Positions 16,872-29,953 of a stretch of DNA of 64,000 nucleotides are shown here, piece after piece. Source of the DNA: Desulfovibrio aminophilus (GTDB lineage: Bacteria > Desulfobacterota > Desulfovibrionia > Desulfovibrionales > Desulfovibrionaceae); assembly GCF_023660105.1 (NCBI RefSeq), contig NZ_JAMHGA010000013.1, forward strand, positions 49,282-113,281, in the 5' to 3' direction. Both the position numbers and the translations under genes were made by a program. The notes under the pieces are model-generated. The model was not told the origin of the DNA. It searched no databases and saw nothing but the letters and a program-made list of their open reading frames with translations. Positions within the stretch are counted from its first letter, which is position 1; every line of letters begins with the position of its first letter.

Positions 16872-18895
16872 GGCGTTTTTCATCTGGTCCACGAGGCGTT
16901 GGAGTTCCTGGGCCATGGAGGCCAGTTCGGCCACGGCCTGGGCGGACTGGTTCATGGCCTGGGCGGTTTCGGCCGCGATGCGGTTGACGTCCTCGGTGCC
17001 CCGGCTGATCTCCTCGCTGGCGGCGGACTGTTCCTCGGAGGCCGTGGCGATGGCCCGGACCTTGTCGGCCGTGGACTCGACGCGGCCCACGATGTTCTTC
17101 AGGGCCACGCCCGCCTCTCCGGCCAGCTCGGTGCTCTTGGCCACGGCCGCGCCGGAGGACTCCATGCTCTTGATGTTCTGCTGGGTGCCGTTCTGGATGC
17201 CGGACACGGCCGCGCCCACTTCCTTGGTGGCGGTCATGGTCTTTTCGGCCAGCTTGCGGACCTCGTCGGCCACGACCGCGAAGCCGCGTCCGGCCTCGCC
17301 CGCGCGGGCGGCCTCGATGGCCGCGTTCAGGGCCAGGAGGTTGGTCTGGTCCGCGATGTCGGTGATCACGTTCATGATCTGGCCGATGCCCTTGGCCTGT
17401 TCGCCGAGTCCGCCGAGGCTCTCGCGCATGCGCTCGGTCTGGGCCTGGACCTCGTTGATGGCCGCGATGACCTTGCCGACCACGTCCGCGCCCCGGTTGG
17501 CCTCGTCGCGGGCCTGGTCGGCGTTCCCGGCGGCCTCGGAGGCGTTGCGGGCCACCTCCATGACCGAGGCGTTCATCTGCTCCATGGCCGTGGCGGACTC
17601 GGAGGTGCGCTCGCGTGGTTCTCGGTGCCCCGGCTGGACTGCTCGATCTGGGCGGCCAGCTCCTCGGAGGCCGAGGTCACGCGCTCCACGATGGCCTCGA
17701 TGCGCCGGGCCGCGTCGAGCATGCCCTCGCGCTTGGCCTCCTCGGCCTGGCGGGTGGCCTCCTCGGCCAGCCGGGTGGCCTCCTCGGCCTGGCGGGCCTT
17801 CTCGGCGGCCTGGCGGGTGGCCTCCTCGGCGTGGGCGATCTTGTCCTTCAGGTTGGCGACCATGCCGCGCAGGGCCTCGGCCAGGGTGCCGATCTCATCG
17901 TTGCGGGTCAGCTCCAGGTGTTCGTCCAGCCTGCCCTGGGCCACGGCGGTGGCGAAGGCGGTGGTGCGCTTGAGCGGCTTGGCCAGGGACAGGGAGAAGC
18001 CCAGGCCGAGGACGACCATGAGCAGGGCGATGCCCACGGACACGGCCAGGGTGGAATAGGTGATGTTGTCCTCGGCGGCCTGGATGGTATCCGAGGACTT
18101 GCCGATGAACCACATGCCCGCCACCTCGCCGGAGGGGCTGCGGATGGGCCAGTAGGCGGTCTGGTAGAGCTTGCCCAGGATGCGGTTGCTGGAGAGGAAC
18201 ATCTCGCCCTTCTCGATCACGGCTTCGAGCACCTTGGGGTTGTCCATCTTGGTGCCCACGGCCCGCTTGCCTTCCTTGATGATCGTGGTGGCCACGCGGG
18301 TGTCCTTCTCGAAGATCGTGACCTCCAGGCCGGTATAGGCCTTGATGGCGTCCACGAACTCGTCGCCCGAGAGGGCCTCGCCGATGGTCACCGAGCCGAT
18401 GACCTGGCCGTCGGCCGTGATGGGCGCGCCCACGCGCAGGGAGAACTTGACCACGGTGCCGGGCTCGATGCCCACGTTCAGCTCGCCCTTGAGGGCCTTC
18501 TGCACGTTGACCTGCTTGAGCACGCTGTCGCCCTTCTTGTCCGAGTGGGCGCGGACCACCACGTTGCCGTCGGTGTCGGCCACGGTGATGAACTCGGCCT
18601 TATGGCGCTTCATGTAGGCGACCACCATGGGCTTCAGATTGATGAGGTCGCGGTTGCGGAAGGCGGAGACGAATTCGCCGTCCTGGGCCAGCTGCTCGCC
18701 GACCTGGAGGTACTTGTCCTTGATGTCCTGGATTTCCTTGGCCACCACCACCTGCATGGCCTTGATGTTCTGCTGGGCCTCTTCCTGGAAGCCCTCGTGC
18801 ACGAAGTAGCGGGCGGTGAAGAAGACTCCCATGCTGGTGACGGCCACGGCGGCCACCACCATGACCACGATCTTGACGAGGATGGACACTCTCAT
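16869..18895 (-). pseudogene. methyl-accepting chemotaxis protein, broken by one-base frameshift
   Basis: From ATG 18895 (strong AAGGAG) the frame encodes a membrane helix (residues 8-30), a single-Cache periplasmic sensor domain (about 40-275), a second helix (about 285-305), HAMP and a heptad-rich linker of repeated [10 protein letters not shown] units. After residue 427 the frame is lost near 17612-17616 and the rest, a complete MCP signalling domain with the hairpin tip [13 protein letters not shown], continues in another frame to 16869. Restoring one missing base there gives a continuous 675-residue receptor with GTEN joined to the [13 protein letters not shown] segment. Either the gene is recently inactivated or the assembly lacks a base. 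A sigma-28 promoter precedes it. Confidence 0.85.
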
Positions 18896-18936
18896 GACAG
18901 GCTCCTTAGTGGTCGGATACGGCGATTCCCTCCGCT

Positions 18937-18963
18937 TGATCGGCCGCGGCGGCGAAAAGTTGA
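18937..18963 (-). promoter_or_regulatory. sigma-28 (FliA) promoter of chemotaxis receptor
   Basis: On the minus strand TCAACTTT, 11 bp, GCCGATCA matches the flagellar sigma-28 consensus TAAAGTTT-N11-GCCGATAA at 13 of 16 positions with exact spacing. Transcription would start about 34 bp before the receptor start codon. Confidence 0.75.
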
Positions 18964-19142
18964 GGCCTCTCCCCTGCGAGCGCCCACTCCGGGCCGAAAA
19001 TCCGCCGTCACGGACCGGGAACCGGCCCGACACGGATTCGCCACGACCAAAGCACTTTTTTTCACAAGTGTCCAGGGCGCACCCTGGGTTATAATGCTCC
19101 TCCGCCGTTGCCGAGGGCCCTTCTTTCGGGATAGGAGGGCCC

Positions 19143-20369
19143 ATGCGCGTGCTCCTCGTCCACTCCAATTTCCCGGCCCAGTTCCGCCACCTCTGCGTCG
19201 CCCTGGGCAACGACCCGGCCGACGAGGTGGTCTTCCTGACCATGAACCCCAGGCCGGAGTGGAACATCCCGGGCGTGCGCAAGGCCGTGTTCGAGCCCGA
19301 CGGCGAGGCCGCGTCCGGGGTCCATCCCCTGGCCGCCCAGGGCGAGGACGCGGCCAGGCTGGCGGCGGGCGCGCTCAAGACCGCCCGGGCCCTGCGCGCC
19401 CAGGGCTTCGTGCCGGACGTGATCTACGCCCACTCGGGCTGGGGCCCGGGGCTCTACCTGGGCGAGGTCTTTCCCGAGGCGCGGCGGCTCTGCTACTTCG
19501 AGTGGTTCTACGACCCGGACGGGGCCGACGCCCGCTTCGGCGGCGCGACCCAGTCGCCCCTGGAGCGGGCCCGGGCCCGCTCGCGCAACCTGCCCATCCT
19601 CATGGACCTGGCGGGCTGCCGGCAGGGCGTCTGCCCCAGCCGCTGGCAGGCCGAGCAGTTCCCCCCGGACCTGCGCCGCAAGCTCACCGTGCTGCCCGAC
19701 GGCGTGGACACGCGCTTCTTCCTCCCGGACCCGGAGGAGCGCCTCGTGCTGCCGGGCCTGGACCTCTCCGGCGCGGCCGAGATCGTGACCTACGCCACCC
19801 GGGGCATGGAGCCCTACCGGGGCTTTCCGCAGTTCATGGAGGCCGCGGCCCGGCTCCTGGCCGAGCGACCGGAGTGCCACGTGGTGGTGGTGGGCGACGA
19901 CCGCTCCTGCTACGGCCCGCCCCCCGGTCCGGGCCGGACCTGGAAACAGGAGATGCTCGGACGGCTCAAGCTCGACCCGGAGCGCATCCACTTCCCAGGC
20001 TCCCTGCCCTACGGCCTGTACCGCAAGGTGCTCCGGGCCGGAACCGCGCACGTCTACCTGACGCGGCCCTTCGTGCTCTCCTGGTCCTTCCTGGAGGCCC
20101 TGTCCTGCGGCTGCCTGGTGGTGGCCTCGGACACGGAGCCGGTGCGCGAGGTGGCCCGCGACGGGGTCAACGCCCTGCTCACGGACTTCCACTCCCCGGA
20201 GGCCATCGCCGCGCGCGTGGGCGAGGCCCTGGACCGGCGCGCGGAACTCGCGCCGCTGCGCGAGGAGGCCCGCCGCACCATCCTGCGCGACCACGACCTC
20301 TACGCGCTCATGCCCCGGCACCTGGAGCTGGTGCGGGGAGAAACGGGCGGGCCCACGCCCCCGGCCTGA
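19143..20369 (+). CDS. glycosyltransferase family 4 protein
   Basis: The 408-residue protein has the two Rossmann-like domains of GT-B glycosyltransferases. The N-terminal domain starts MRVLLVHSNFPAQFRHL; the C-terminal GT1/GT4-type domain has TYATRGMEPYRGFPQFMEA near residue 215, LPYGLYRKVLR and the nucleotide-sugar-binding E-x7-E-like segment SFLEALSCGCLVVASDTEPVRE. It would transfer an activated sugar to a glycan or lipid acceptor in the cytoplasm. GGAGG precedes ATG 19143, and a TATAAT box lies at 19090-19095 without a clear -35. It is divergent from the chemotaxis receptor and not next to other polysaccharide genes, so its product is unknown. Confidence 0.9.
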   Translation: MRVLLVHSNFPAQFRHLCVALGNDPADEVVFLTMNPRPEWNIPGVRKAVFEPDGEAASGVHPLAAQGEDAARLAAGALKTARALRAQGFVPDVIYAHSGWGPGLYLGEVFPEARRLCYFEWFYDPDGADARFGGATQSPLERARARSRNLPILMDLAGCRQGVCPSRWQAEQFPPDLRRKLTVLPDGVDTRFFLPDPEERLVLPGLDLSGAAEIVTYATRGMEPYRGFPQFMEAAARLLAERPECHVVVVGDDRSCYGPPPGPGRTWKQEMLGRLKLDPERIHFPGSLPYGLYRKVLRAGTAHVYLTRPFVLSWSFLEALSCGCLVVASDTEPVREVARDGVNALLTDFHSPEAIAARVGEALDRRAELAPLREEARRTILRDHDLYALMPRHLELVRGETGGPTPPA

Positions 20370-20494
20370 TTTCCGGCCCGCTTTTCCCCATCACCGCTCG
20401 ATTCGCGGTCAAAGCGTGATTTTGTTGCCAAAATCATCCGCTCTGGCGTACAATCGAAGCCAATTCGAAGACCCTTACGCCATGTGGAGGCGTT

Positions 20495-21250
20495 GTGCCC
20501 ATCGAGGAATATCCGCAGATTCTGGGAGTCTATTCCCTCCAGGTGGAGGAGGTTTCGGGCATGGGCGGCACGGCCGTCAAGCACGCCCAGGTCACCTACT
20601 GGTACGTCCGGGCCCTCGGCCCGGAGCGCTACGAGGTCCAGCCCCTGAACATCCACCACGTGCCCTCGGGCATCCGCAAGGAGGTGGGCGAGCTGGAGTT
20701 CCTCAAGAGCTACGTGCCCGAGCCCGCCTACTACCGGACCCACACCGTGCCCGCCCTGAAGACCCTGGCGCGCAAGATCGCCGAGGGCGAAAAGCACTTC
20801 AAGGACGGCCAGTTGGACGAAGCCGAGCGCGAATTCCTCAAGGCCCTCATGATCGACGATCTGAACGTGCGGGCCAACTTCGGCCTGGGCGAGGTCTACT
20901 CGGAGCAGAAGGAATTCGGGAAGCTCAAGAAGGTCATCGACACCCTCATGGGCATCTCCGAGGCCTTCCAGGAGGAGCAGCGCGAGCGCTTCAACTCCTT
21001 CGGCATCAACCTGCGCAAGAACGGCCACTACGACGAATCCCTGCGCTTCTACCACCGGGCCCTGGAGTTCAACGAGCGGGACGAGAACGTCTTCTTCAAC
21101 ATCGCCCGGGTGCACTTCGACAAGGGCGACCGGACCGGCTGCGTGGAGCACCTGCGCAAGGCCCTGGACATCAACCCGGGATTCCTCGAAGCCCAGAAAT
21201 TCCTCAAGTTCTGCGAGGGCAGCCGCCTGGCCAAAAGCCCCCGGGCCTGA
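20495..21250 (+). CDS. tetratricopeptide repeat protein
   Basis: The 251-residue protein has an N-terminal globular part of about 90 residues (VYSLQVEEVSGMGGT...) that I do not recognise, followed by about four TPR helical hairpins (about 95-245), e.g. AEREFLKALMIDDLNVRANFG and HLRKALDINPGFLEAQKFL. TPR arrays bind partner proteins. No signal peptide or membrane segment is present, so it should be cytoplasmic. The start is GTG 20495, preceded by GGAGG. It lies 125 bp after the glycosyltransferase gene; the link between them is unclear. Proteins with this layout occur in sulfate reducers as conserved hypotheticals. Confidence 0.82.
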   Translation: MPIEEYPQILGVYSLQVEEVSGMGGTAVKHAQVTYWYVRALGPERYEVQPLNIHHVPSGIRKEVGELEFLKSYVPEPAYYRTHTVPALKTLARKIAEGEKHFKDGQLDEAEREFLKALMIDDLNVRANFGLGEVYSEQKEFGKLKKVIDTLMGISEAFQEEQRERFNSFGINLRKNGHYDESLRFYHRALEFNERDENVFFNIARVHFDKGDRTGCVEHLRKALDINPGFLEAQKFLKFCEGSRLAKSPRA

Positions 21251-21263
21251 GCCCGGGCCGGGG

Positions 21264-21710
21264 TCAGCGGAGATCGAACACCGAGGCGGATTCCGGGCCG
21301 TCCAGCAGTTGCAGGGTCTCGGGCGTGAAGAGCAGGAACGCGGCGTCCCGGGCCCCGGCCAGCCCCCGCAGATGGGCATGCCGGGCGCACAGCGCCCCGG
21401 CCGCGATGCCCGCCTCTCCCTCCTCCAGCACACGCACCCGGCCCAGGACCGTGAGCGCGCGCACCGCGCCGGGTTCCGGCCTGGGGTCTGCGGCGCGGTC
21501 GTCCAGGAGCAGGGCCGCCCGGGGATCGGCCAGCAGATTGCGGAACTTGCGCGTGCCCCGGCTTGTGACCAGATACAGGCCCGGGACGGGCTCCGCCGGG
21601 GCCAGGCCCATGAGCGAGGCGTGCGGGCCTTCGGGCCCGGAGGTGGCCAGGACGCCGTGGGAGGCGTCCCGGAGCAGCGCGCCGAGGTCGTCGGGAAGGC
21701 TTCGATTCAT
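21264..21710 (-). CDS. pyridoxamine 5'-phosphate oxidase-fold protein
   Basis: The 148-residue protein has the split-barrel flavin-binding fold of the PNPOx-like family: LRDASHGVLATSGPEGPHASLMGLAPA, then YLVTSRGTRKFRNLLADPRAALLLDD and a strand pattern ALTVLGRVRVLEEGE. These proteins bind FMN, F420 or haem and are often reductases or general-stress proteins. True PdxH is longer (about 215 residues), so pyridoxamine oxidation is unlikely. ATG 21710 is chosen because the family begins close to the LRxASHGVLAT segment. It is convergent with the TPR gene with 13 bp between stops, and divergent from the hybrid kinase. Confidence 0.85.
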   Translation of the reverse strand: MNRSLPDDLGALLRDASHGVLATSGPEGPHASLMGLAPAEPVPGLYLVTSRGTRKFRNLLADPRAALLLDDRAADPRPEPGAVRALTVLGRVRVLEEGEAGIAAGALCARHAHLRGLAGARDAAFLLFTPETLQLLDGPESASVFDLR

Positions 21711-21856
21711 TTTGTGAGAATAGCCCGTCCGCGGGCGCGCCGCAAGAACCGCTCCACGGCCGTTCTCCGCTCCGGTCTGATTTTTTCACGCCGACCCTTT
21801 GTGCTTGCGGCTTCGTTGGAGTAAGACGGGAAAGACTCGGGAATCCCGGAGAACAC

Positions 21857-25321
<3,465 letters not shown>

Positions 25322-25336
<15 letters not shown>

Positions 25337-25458
25337 AAAGCCGAAGAGGGACAGCGCCGTTCTGGTTTTCTTAAAGAGGGGCGAAGCCCCCCGGCTTCGG
25401 CGGTTTACGAAATAACTGGAGAGGGACAGCGTCGTTCCGAACAGCCCCGAAGGAACTA
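25322..25458. repeat. palindromic 3'-end repeat, copy 5
   Basis: Between the convergent kinase and RND genes lie TTCGCCGGTTTGTAGAAAGCCGAAGAGG-type modules, GGGGCGAAGCCCC and CCGGCTTCGGCGG, and both genes' stop codons (25334-25336 and 25456-25458) are at its ends. GAGAGGGACAGCGTCGTTC and GAAGAGGGACAGCGCCGTTC form an internal direct repeat. Confidence 0.6.
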
Positions 25459-28400
25459 GGAAGGGCCGGAGGCCTCGAAGACCCGTTGGTCCAGGTAGTA
25501 GAGCAGCGGGACCACCATGCGCGAGAAGAGCGTGGCCGCCACCTCGCCCGCCAGGAGCGAGATGGCCAGTCCCTGGAAGATGGGGTCGAAGAGGATCACG
25601 AAGGCCCCGGCCACCACGGACAGGGCGGTCAGGAGCATGGGCCGGAAGCGCACGGTCCCGGCCTCGATGACCGCGTCGTGCAGGCTCTCGCCGTGGGAGC
25701 GGCGCAGCTCGATGAAGTCCACCAGGATGATGGAGTTGCGCACCACGATGCCCGCCCCGGCGATGAAGCCGATCATGGACGTGGCCGTGAAGAAGGCCCC
25801 GGCCAGGGCGTGGGCCGGGACGATGCCGATGAGCGAGAGCGGGATGGGCGACATGATGGCGATGGGCGTGGTGTAGGACCGGAACCAGCCCACCACCAGG
25901 ATGGCGATGAGCACGAGGACCACGGCGAAGGCCAAGCCCATGTCCCGGAAGACCTCGTAGGTGATCTGCCACTCGCCGTCCCACTTGAGGGACCAGCGGT
26001 CCCCGGGCGCGGGCTCCCCGGCGTAGACCCGGGTGAGCGGGTCGCGGCCGCCCGGGGCCTGCCAGACCCCCTTGCCCTCGGCGGCCAGCCGGTCCAGGGC
26101 CGCGTCCACCCGCAACATGCCGTAGACCGGGCTCTCCTCGGCCCCGGCCATGTCGGCGGTGACGTAGACCACGGGCCGCAGATTCTTGTGGTAGATGGCC
26201 GGGGGAATGATGCGCTCCTCCACCCGGGCCACCTGGCCCAGGGACACGGGCCGGTCCGCGTCGCCGCGCAGGGGGATGGACGCCAGGTCCGCGCCGGTGA
26301 TGCGCCGGGCCAGGGGCAGGCGCACGATGATCGGCACGTCCTCGCGGGCCGAGTCGTCGTGCAGCAGCCCGACCTCCTCCCCGCCCACGGCGGCGGCCAC
26401 GGCCCGGCGGGCCCGCTCGGGCTCCACCCCGCTCAAGAGCGCCTTGTCCGTGTCCACCACGATGCGCCGCTCGGGCCTCGGCCCGGTGACGTACCAATCC
26501 ACGTCCACCACGCTCGGGGCAGCGGCCATGACCGACTTGACCTGCTCGGCCAGACGCAGGCGGCCCTCCGGGTCCGGGCCGTAGATCTCGGCCACCAGGG
26601 TCTGGAGCACGGGCGGCCCGGGCGGAACCTCCACCACCTTGAGCCGCGCGCCGGTGCGCGCCGCCGCCTCGGCCAGCTCCCGGCGCACGCGCCCGGCGAT
26701 CTCGTGGCTGGAGGCCTTGCGCTCGCCGCGCGGCAGGAGGTTGACCTGGATTTCGGCCTGGTCCGGCCCGCCGCGCAGATAGTAGTGGCGCACGAGGCCG
26801 TTGAAGGAGAACGGGGCCGAGGTCCCGGCGTAAATCTGGAAGTCCGTGACCTCGGGCTGCCGGAGCAGCACCGCGCCCATCTCCTGGCAGGCGGCCGCGG
26901 TGTTCTCCAGGGCCGTGCCCTCGGGCATGTCCAGCACGAGCTCGAACTCGGCCTTGTTGTCGAAGGGCAGCATCTTCACCAGCACCCCGCGCAGGGGGAA
27001 CAGGCTCAGGGCCGCCACCAGCAGCAGGACCACCAGCCCCAGGAAGCTCCAGCGCCAGACCGGGCGCTCCAGGAGCCGGGTCATGAGCGCGGTGTAGAGA
27101 TGCGTGAGACGCCCGCCCTCTTCCCCCTTGTGCCCGGCGTCGCGGTCCAGGACGTGGAAGGAGGTCCAGGGCGTGACCGCGAAGGCCACGGCCATGGACA
27201 GGAGCATGGCCACGGACGCGCCGATGGGCATGGGCCGCATGTACGGGCCCATGAGCCCGCCCACGAAGGCCATGGGCATGATCGCGGCGATGACCGTGAA
27301 GGTGGCCAGGACCAGGGGGGCGCGGACCTCGTTCACCGCGTCCACGATGACCTCGGCGAAGGGGCGGCCCCGGGACTCGGGCAGCCGCGCGCGGCGGACG
27401 ATGTTCTCCACATCCACGATGGGGTCGTCCACCAGGATGCCGATGCAGAAGATGAGCGCGAAGAGGGTCACGCGGTTGAGGGTGTAGCCCATGAGCCAGT
27501 AGGTGGCCAGGGTCACGGCCAGGGTCACGGGCACGGCCACCATGACCACGAAGCCCGCGCGCAGGCCGAGGAACACGGCCACGATGGCCCCCACGGAGAG
27601 GGCCGCGATGAGCAGGTGCTCCAAGAGCTCGTTGGATTTGTGCCGGGCGGTCTCGCCGTAGTCGCGCACCACGGCCGTCTCCACCCCGTCCGGGATGACC
27701 CAGCCGCGCAGGGCCTCCACCCGGCGCAGCACCTCGCGGCAGAGGACGTCGGCGTTGACCCCGGCGCGCTTGGCCAGGCTCAGGGTCACGGCCGGGTATA
27801 CGCGGCCCGGGGCCTCGCGGATGCCCTTGGCGGCGGCCGCCGGACCCGGAGTGAAGAGCACGTAGTCCGAGGGCTCGTCGAAGCCGTCCGAGACGCGGGC
27901 CACGTCCGAGAGGTACACCGGACGGCCGTCGCGCACGGCCAGGACCACCCGCGAGACGTCGGCGGAAGTGCGCAGGAAGCTGTCCAGCCGCACGTTCACC
28001 GAGGCCCCCTCGCGGGTCAGGGCCCCGCCCACGGCGGCCTGATTCTGGGCCCGCAGGGCGTCGCCCACGTCCAGGATGTCCAGGTTCAGGTTGCGCAGCC
28101 GCTCCGGGTCCACCTCCACGGTCAGGCCGCGCTTGCGGCCGCCGATGAGCGTGACCTCCGAGACGCCGGGCACGGTCCGGGCGGTCTCCGCCGCCTCGGC
28201 CGCCACCTGGCGCAGGGTCCGGCCGTCCCGCCCCTCGCCGTAGAAGGTCAGGGCCAGCACGGGCACGTCGTCGATGGAGCGGGGCTTGAGGATGGGATTG
28301 GAGCAGCCCGGCGGAATCCAGTCCAGGTGCTGGTAGAGCTTGGCGTAGGTCTTGACCACGCTCCGCTCCACGTCCTGGCCCACGTAGAAGCGGACCACGG

Positions 28401-28713
28401 CCAGGCACCGGCCGTCCGAGGAGGTGGTGTAGACGTACTCCACCCCGGGAATCTCCCAGAGCAGCTTCTCCATGGGCCCGGCCACGCGGGCCTCGATCTC
28501 CCGGGGCGTGGCCCCGGGCATGGAGACCATGACGTCGATCATGGGCACGATGATCTGCGGTTCCTCCTCGCTGGGGGTCTTCACGATGGCGAAGACGCCC
28601 AGGAACAGGGACGCCAGGATGATCAGGGGCACGAGCCTGGAACGGACGAAGGTCGCCGTGATCCGGCCCAGGAGGCCGTGGGAGTGGTCGCGGGGGGCGC
28701 GGTCCTCGGCCAT
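25456..28713 (-). CDS. RND efflux transporter inner-membrane permease
   Basis: The 1085-residue protein has the AcrB-like plan of 12 membrane helices in two halves with two large periplasmic loops. Helix 4 carries GILVDDPIVDVENI, with the paired Asp of the proton relay, and helix 10 carries GAGIVVRNSIILVDF, where Arg-Asn replaces the usual Lys-Asn. It should export hydrophobic or toxic compounds using the proton gradient, together with the adaptor encoded 6 bp upstream. No outer-membrane channel gene is nearby. The start ATG 28713 is close behind the adaptor stop. The pump resembles the 'efflux RND permease' group common in anaerobic proteobacteria more than AcrB itself. Confidence 0.93.
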   Translation of the reverse strand: MAEDRAPRDHSHGLLGRITATFVRSRLVPLIILASLFLGVFAIVKTPSEEEPQIIVPMIDVMVSMPGATPREIEARVAGPMEKLLWEIPGVEYVYTTSSDGRCLAVVRFYVGQDVERSVVKTYAKLYQHLDWIPPGCSNPILKPRSIDDVPVLALTFYGEGRDGRTLRQVAAEAAETARTVPGVSEVTLIGGRKRGLTVEVDPERLRNLNLDILDVGDALRAQNQAAVGGALTREGASVNVRLDSFLRTSADVSRVVLAVRDGRPVYLSDVARVSDGFDEPSDYVLFTPGPAAAAKGIREAPGRVYPAVTLSLAKRAGVNADVLCREVLRRVEALRGWVIPDGVETAVVRDYGETARHKSNELLEHLLIAALSVGAIVAVFLGLRAGFVVMVAVPVTLAVTLATYWLMGYTLNRVTLFALIFCIGILVDDPIVDVENIVRRARLPESRGRPFAEVIVDAVNEVRAPLVLATFTVIAAIMPMAFVGGLMGPYMRPMPIGASVAMLLSMAVAFAVTPWTSFHVLDRDAGHKGEEGGRLTHLYTALMTRLLERPVWRWSFLGLVVLLLVAALSLFPLRGVLVKMLPFDNKAEFELVLDMPEGTALENTAAACQEMGAVLLRQPEVTDFQIYAGTSAPFSFNGLVRHYYLRGGPDQAEIQVNLLPRGERKASSHEIAGRVRRELAEAAARTGARLKVVEVPPGPPVLQTLVAEIYGPDPEGRLRLAEQVKSVMAAAPSVVDVDWYVTGPRPERRIVVDTDKALLSGVEPERARRAVAAAVGGEEVGLLHDDSAREDVPIIVRLPLARRITGADLASIPLRGDADRPVSLGQVARVEERIIPPAIYHKNLRPVVYVTADMAGAEESPVYGMLRVDAALDRLAAEGKGVWQAPGGRDPLTRVYAGEPAPGDRWSLKWDGEWQITYEVFRDMGLAFAVVLVLIAILVVGWFRSYTTPIAIMSPIPLSLIGIVPAHALAGAFFTATSMIGFIAGAGIVVRNSIILVDFIELRRSHGESLHDAVIEAGTVRFRPMLLTALSVVAGAFVILFDPIFQGLAISLLAGEVAATLFSRMVVPLLYYLDQRVFEASGPS

Positions 28714-28719
28714 GACCGC

Positions 28720-29916
28720 TCAGGGCCGGGCGAGGCGGTCGCCCTCGCGCAGGGTCTGGTCCGCCGAGACGACCAGCACGTCGCCCTCGGACAGGCCGGA
28801 GAGCACCTCGCGCAGCATGCCGGGGGCCTCTTCCCCGGCCTGGGCCTGGAGGATGTAGGTCACGCCCTCGATCTCGGCCTGGAGGTAGCCGCCGCCGAGC
28901 TTGAGCAGGCGCAGCCGGAGCACGCCGTCCGTGTCCGCGACGAGCGCGGTGGGCAGCTCCCCGCGCATGCGCACGGCCCGGGCCGGGACGAGCAGCTTCT
29001 CGGCCTGGACCAGGGGCACGCAGACCTTGCCGAACAGCCCGGAGCGGGGCTTGGTCTCGCCGGGCAGGGTCGGCAGGGAGGCCTTGACCCGGAAGGTCCG
29101 GGTGGCCGGGTCCACGCGCGGGACCACCGCGCCGAGGGTGGTCAGGAAGGGCTCGGGCGAGAGCGAGGGGGCCAGGCCGAGCACGGTCATGCCCACCCGC
29201 AGCCGGGGCAGGAGGCTCTCGTCGGCCTGGGCGTCCAGGTCGTAGCCGCCCTGGGCGTCGTCGATCTCGGCCAGGGGCGCGCCCGCGCTGACGAAGGCCC
29301 CCTGGTCCACGTGGCGGCGGGCCAGGACGCCGGTGAAGGGCGCGGTCACGGTGCTGTAGGAGAGCAGCGAGCGGACCTCGGCGCTCTGGTGCTGGGCCGA
29401 GGCCTCCTGGGCCGCCAGGGCCTCCTCGCGGCTCTTGAGGGCCAAATACTCGGCCTGGGCCTTGTCGAAATCCTCCCGGCTCACGGCCTGTTGCCCGAGC
29501 AGGGTCTTCATGCGCGCCAGGGTGGTCCGGGCCAGGGCCACCTGGGCCGTAAGCGCCTTGCGCTCCATGGCCGCCTGGCCCACCCCGGCCTGGGCCCCCT
29601 GCTCGCGTTGGCGCAGCTCGGAGTCGTCGATCTGGAGGATCGGCGCGCCCTTCTGGACCAGATCGCCCTCCTCGGCCAGGACCGCCGTGACCGTGCCGGA
29701 AACCTTGCTGGAGAGCACGGCGCTCGTGCGCGGCTCCACCCGGCCGGGCAGGCTGCGGCATTCCTGGACCCGGCGCGGGGCCAGGGTCAGGGTCTCGGCG
29801 CGGACCTCGCGGGGTTTGGGCGCCGCGGGCGGTTCGCCGCCGCAGGAGGCCAGCAGCGCCGCGGCCGCCAGGAGAAGGACGAAAAAGGCCCGGGAGGGGA
29901 GTATCATGTTCCGCAT
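28720..29916 (-). CDS. RND efflux periplasmic adaptor lipoprotein
   Basis: The 398-residue adaptor begins with a lipoprotein signal peptide whose lipobox is LLASC (Cys near residue 24), so it should be anchored to a membrane by lipid. It follows the order of RND adaptors: barrel-sandwich hybrid with VLSSKVSGTVTAVLAEEGDLV, a helical hairpin of about 70 residues, a beta-barrel and a membrane-proximal domain. It connects the RND pump to an outer-membrane channel. Start ATG 29916 has GGGAG upstream; ATG 29907 is an alternative. The gene precedes the permease with a 6-bp gap, and the pair forms an operon downstream of the flavoprotein gene on the opposite side of a 37-bp gap. Confidence 0.9.
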   Translation of the reverse strand: MRNMILPSRAFFVLLLAAAALLASCGGEPPAAPKPREVRAETLTLAPRRVQECRSLPGRVEPRTSAVLSSKVSGTVTAVLAEEGDLVQKGAPILQIDDSELRQREQGAQAGVGQAAMERKALTAQVALARTTLARMKTLLGQQAVSREDFDKAQAEYLALKSREEALAAQEASAQHQSAEVRSLLSYSTVTAPFTGVLARRHVDQGAFVSAGAPLAEIDDAQGGYDLDAQADESLLPRLRVGMTVLGLAPSLSPEPFLTTLGAVVPRVDPATRTFRVKASLPTLPGETKPRSGLFGKVCVPLVQAEKLLVPARAVRMRGELPTALVADTDGVLRLRLLKLGGGYLQAEIEGVTYILQAQAGEEAPGMLREVLSGLSEGDVLVVSADQTLREGDRLARP

Positions 29917-29953
29917 ACTCCCGCCCCGGGCCGGTCCTGTCAAGCAGGGAAGA

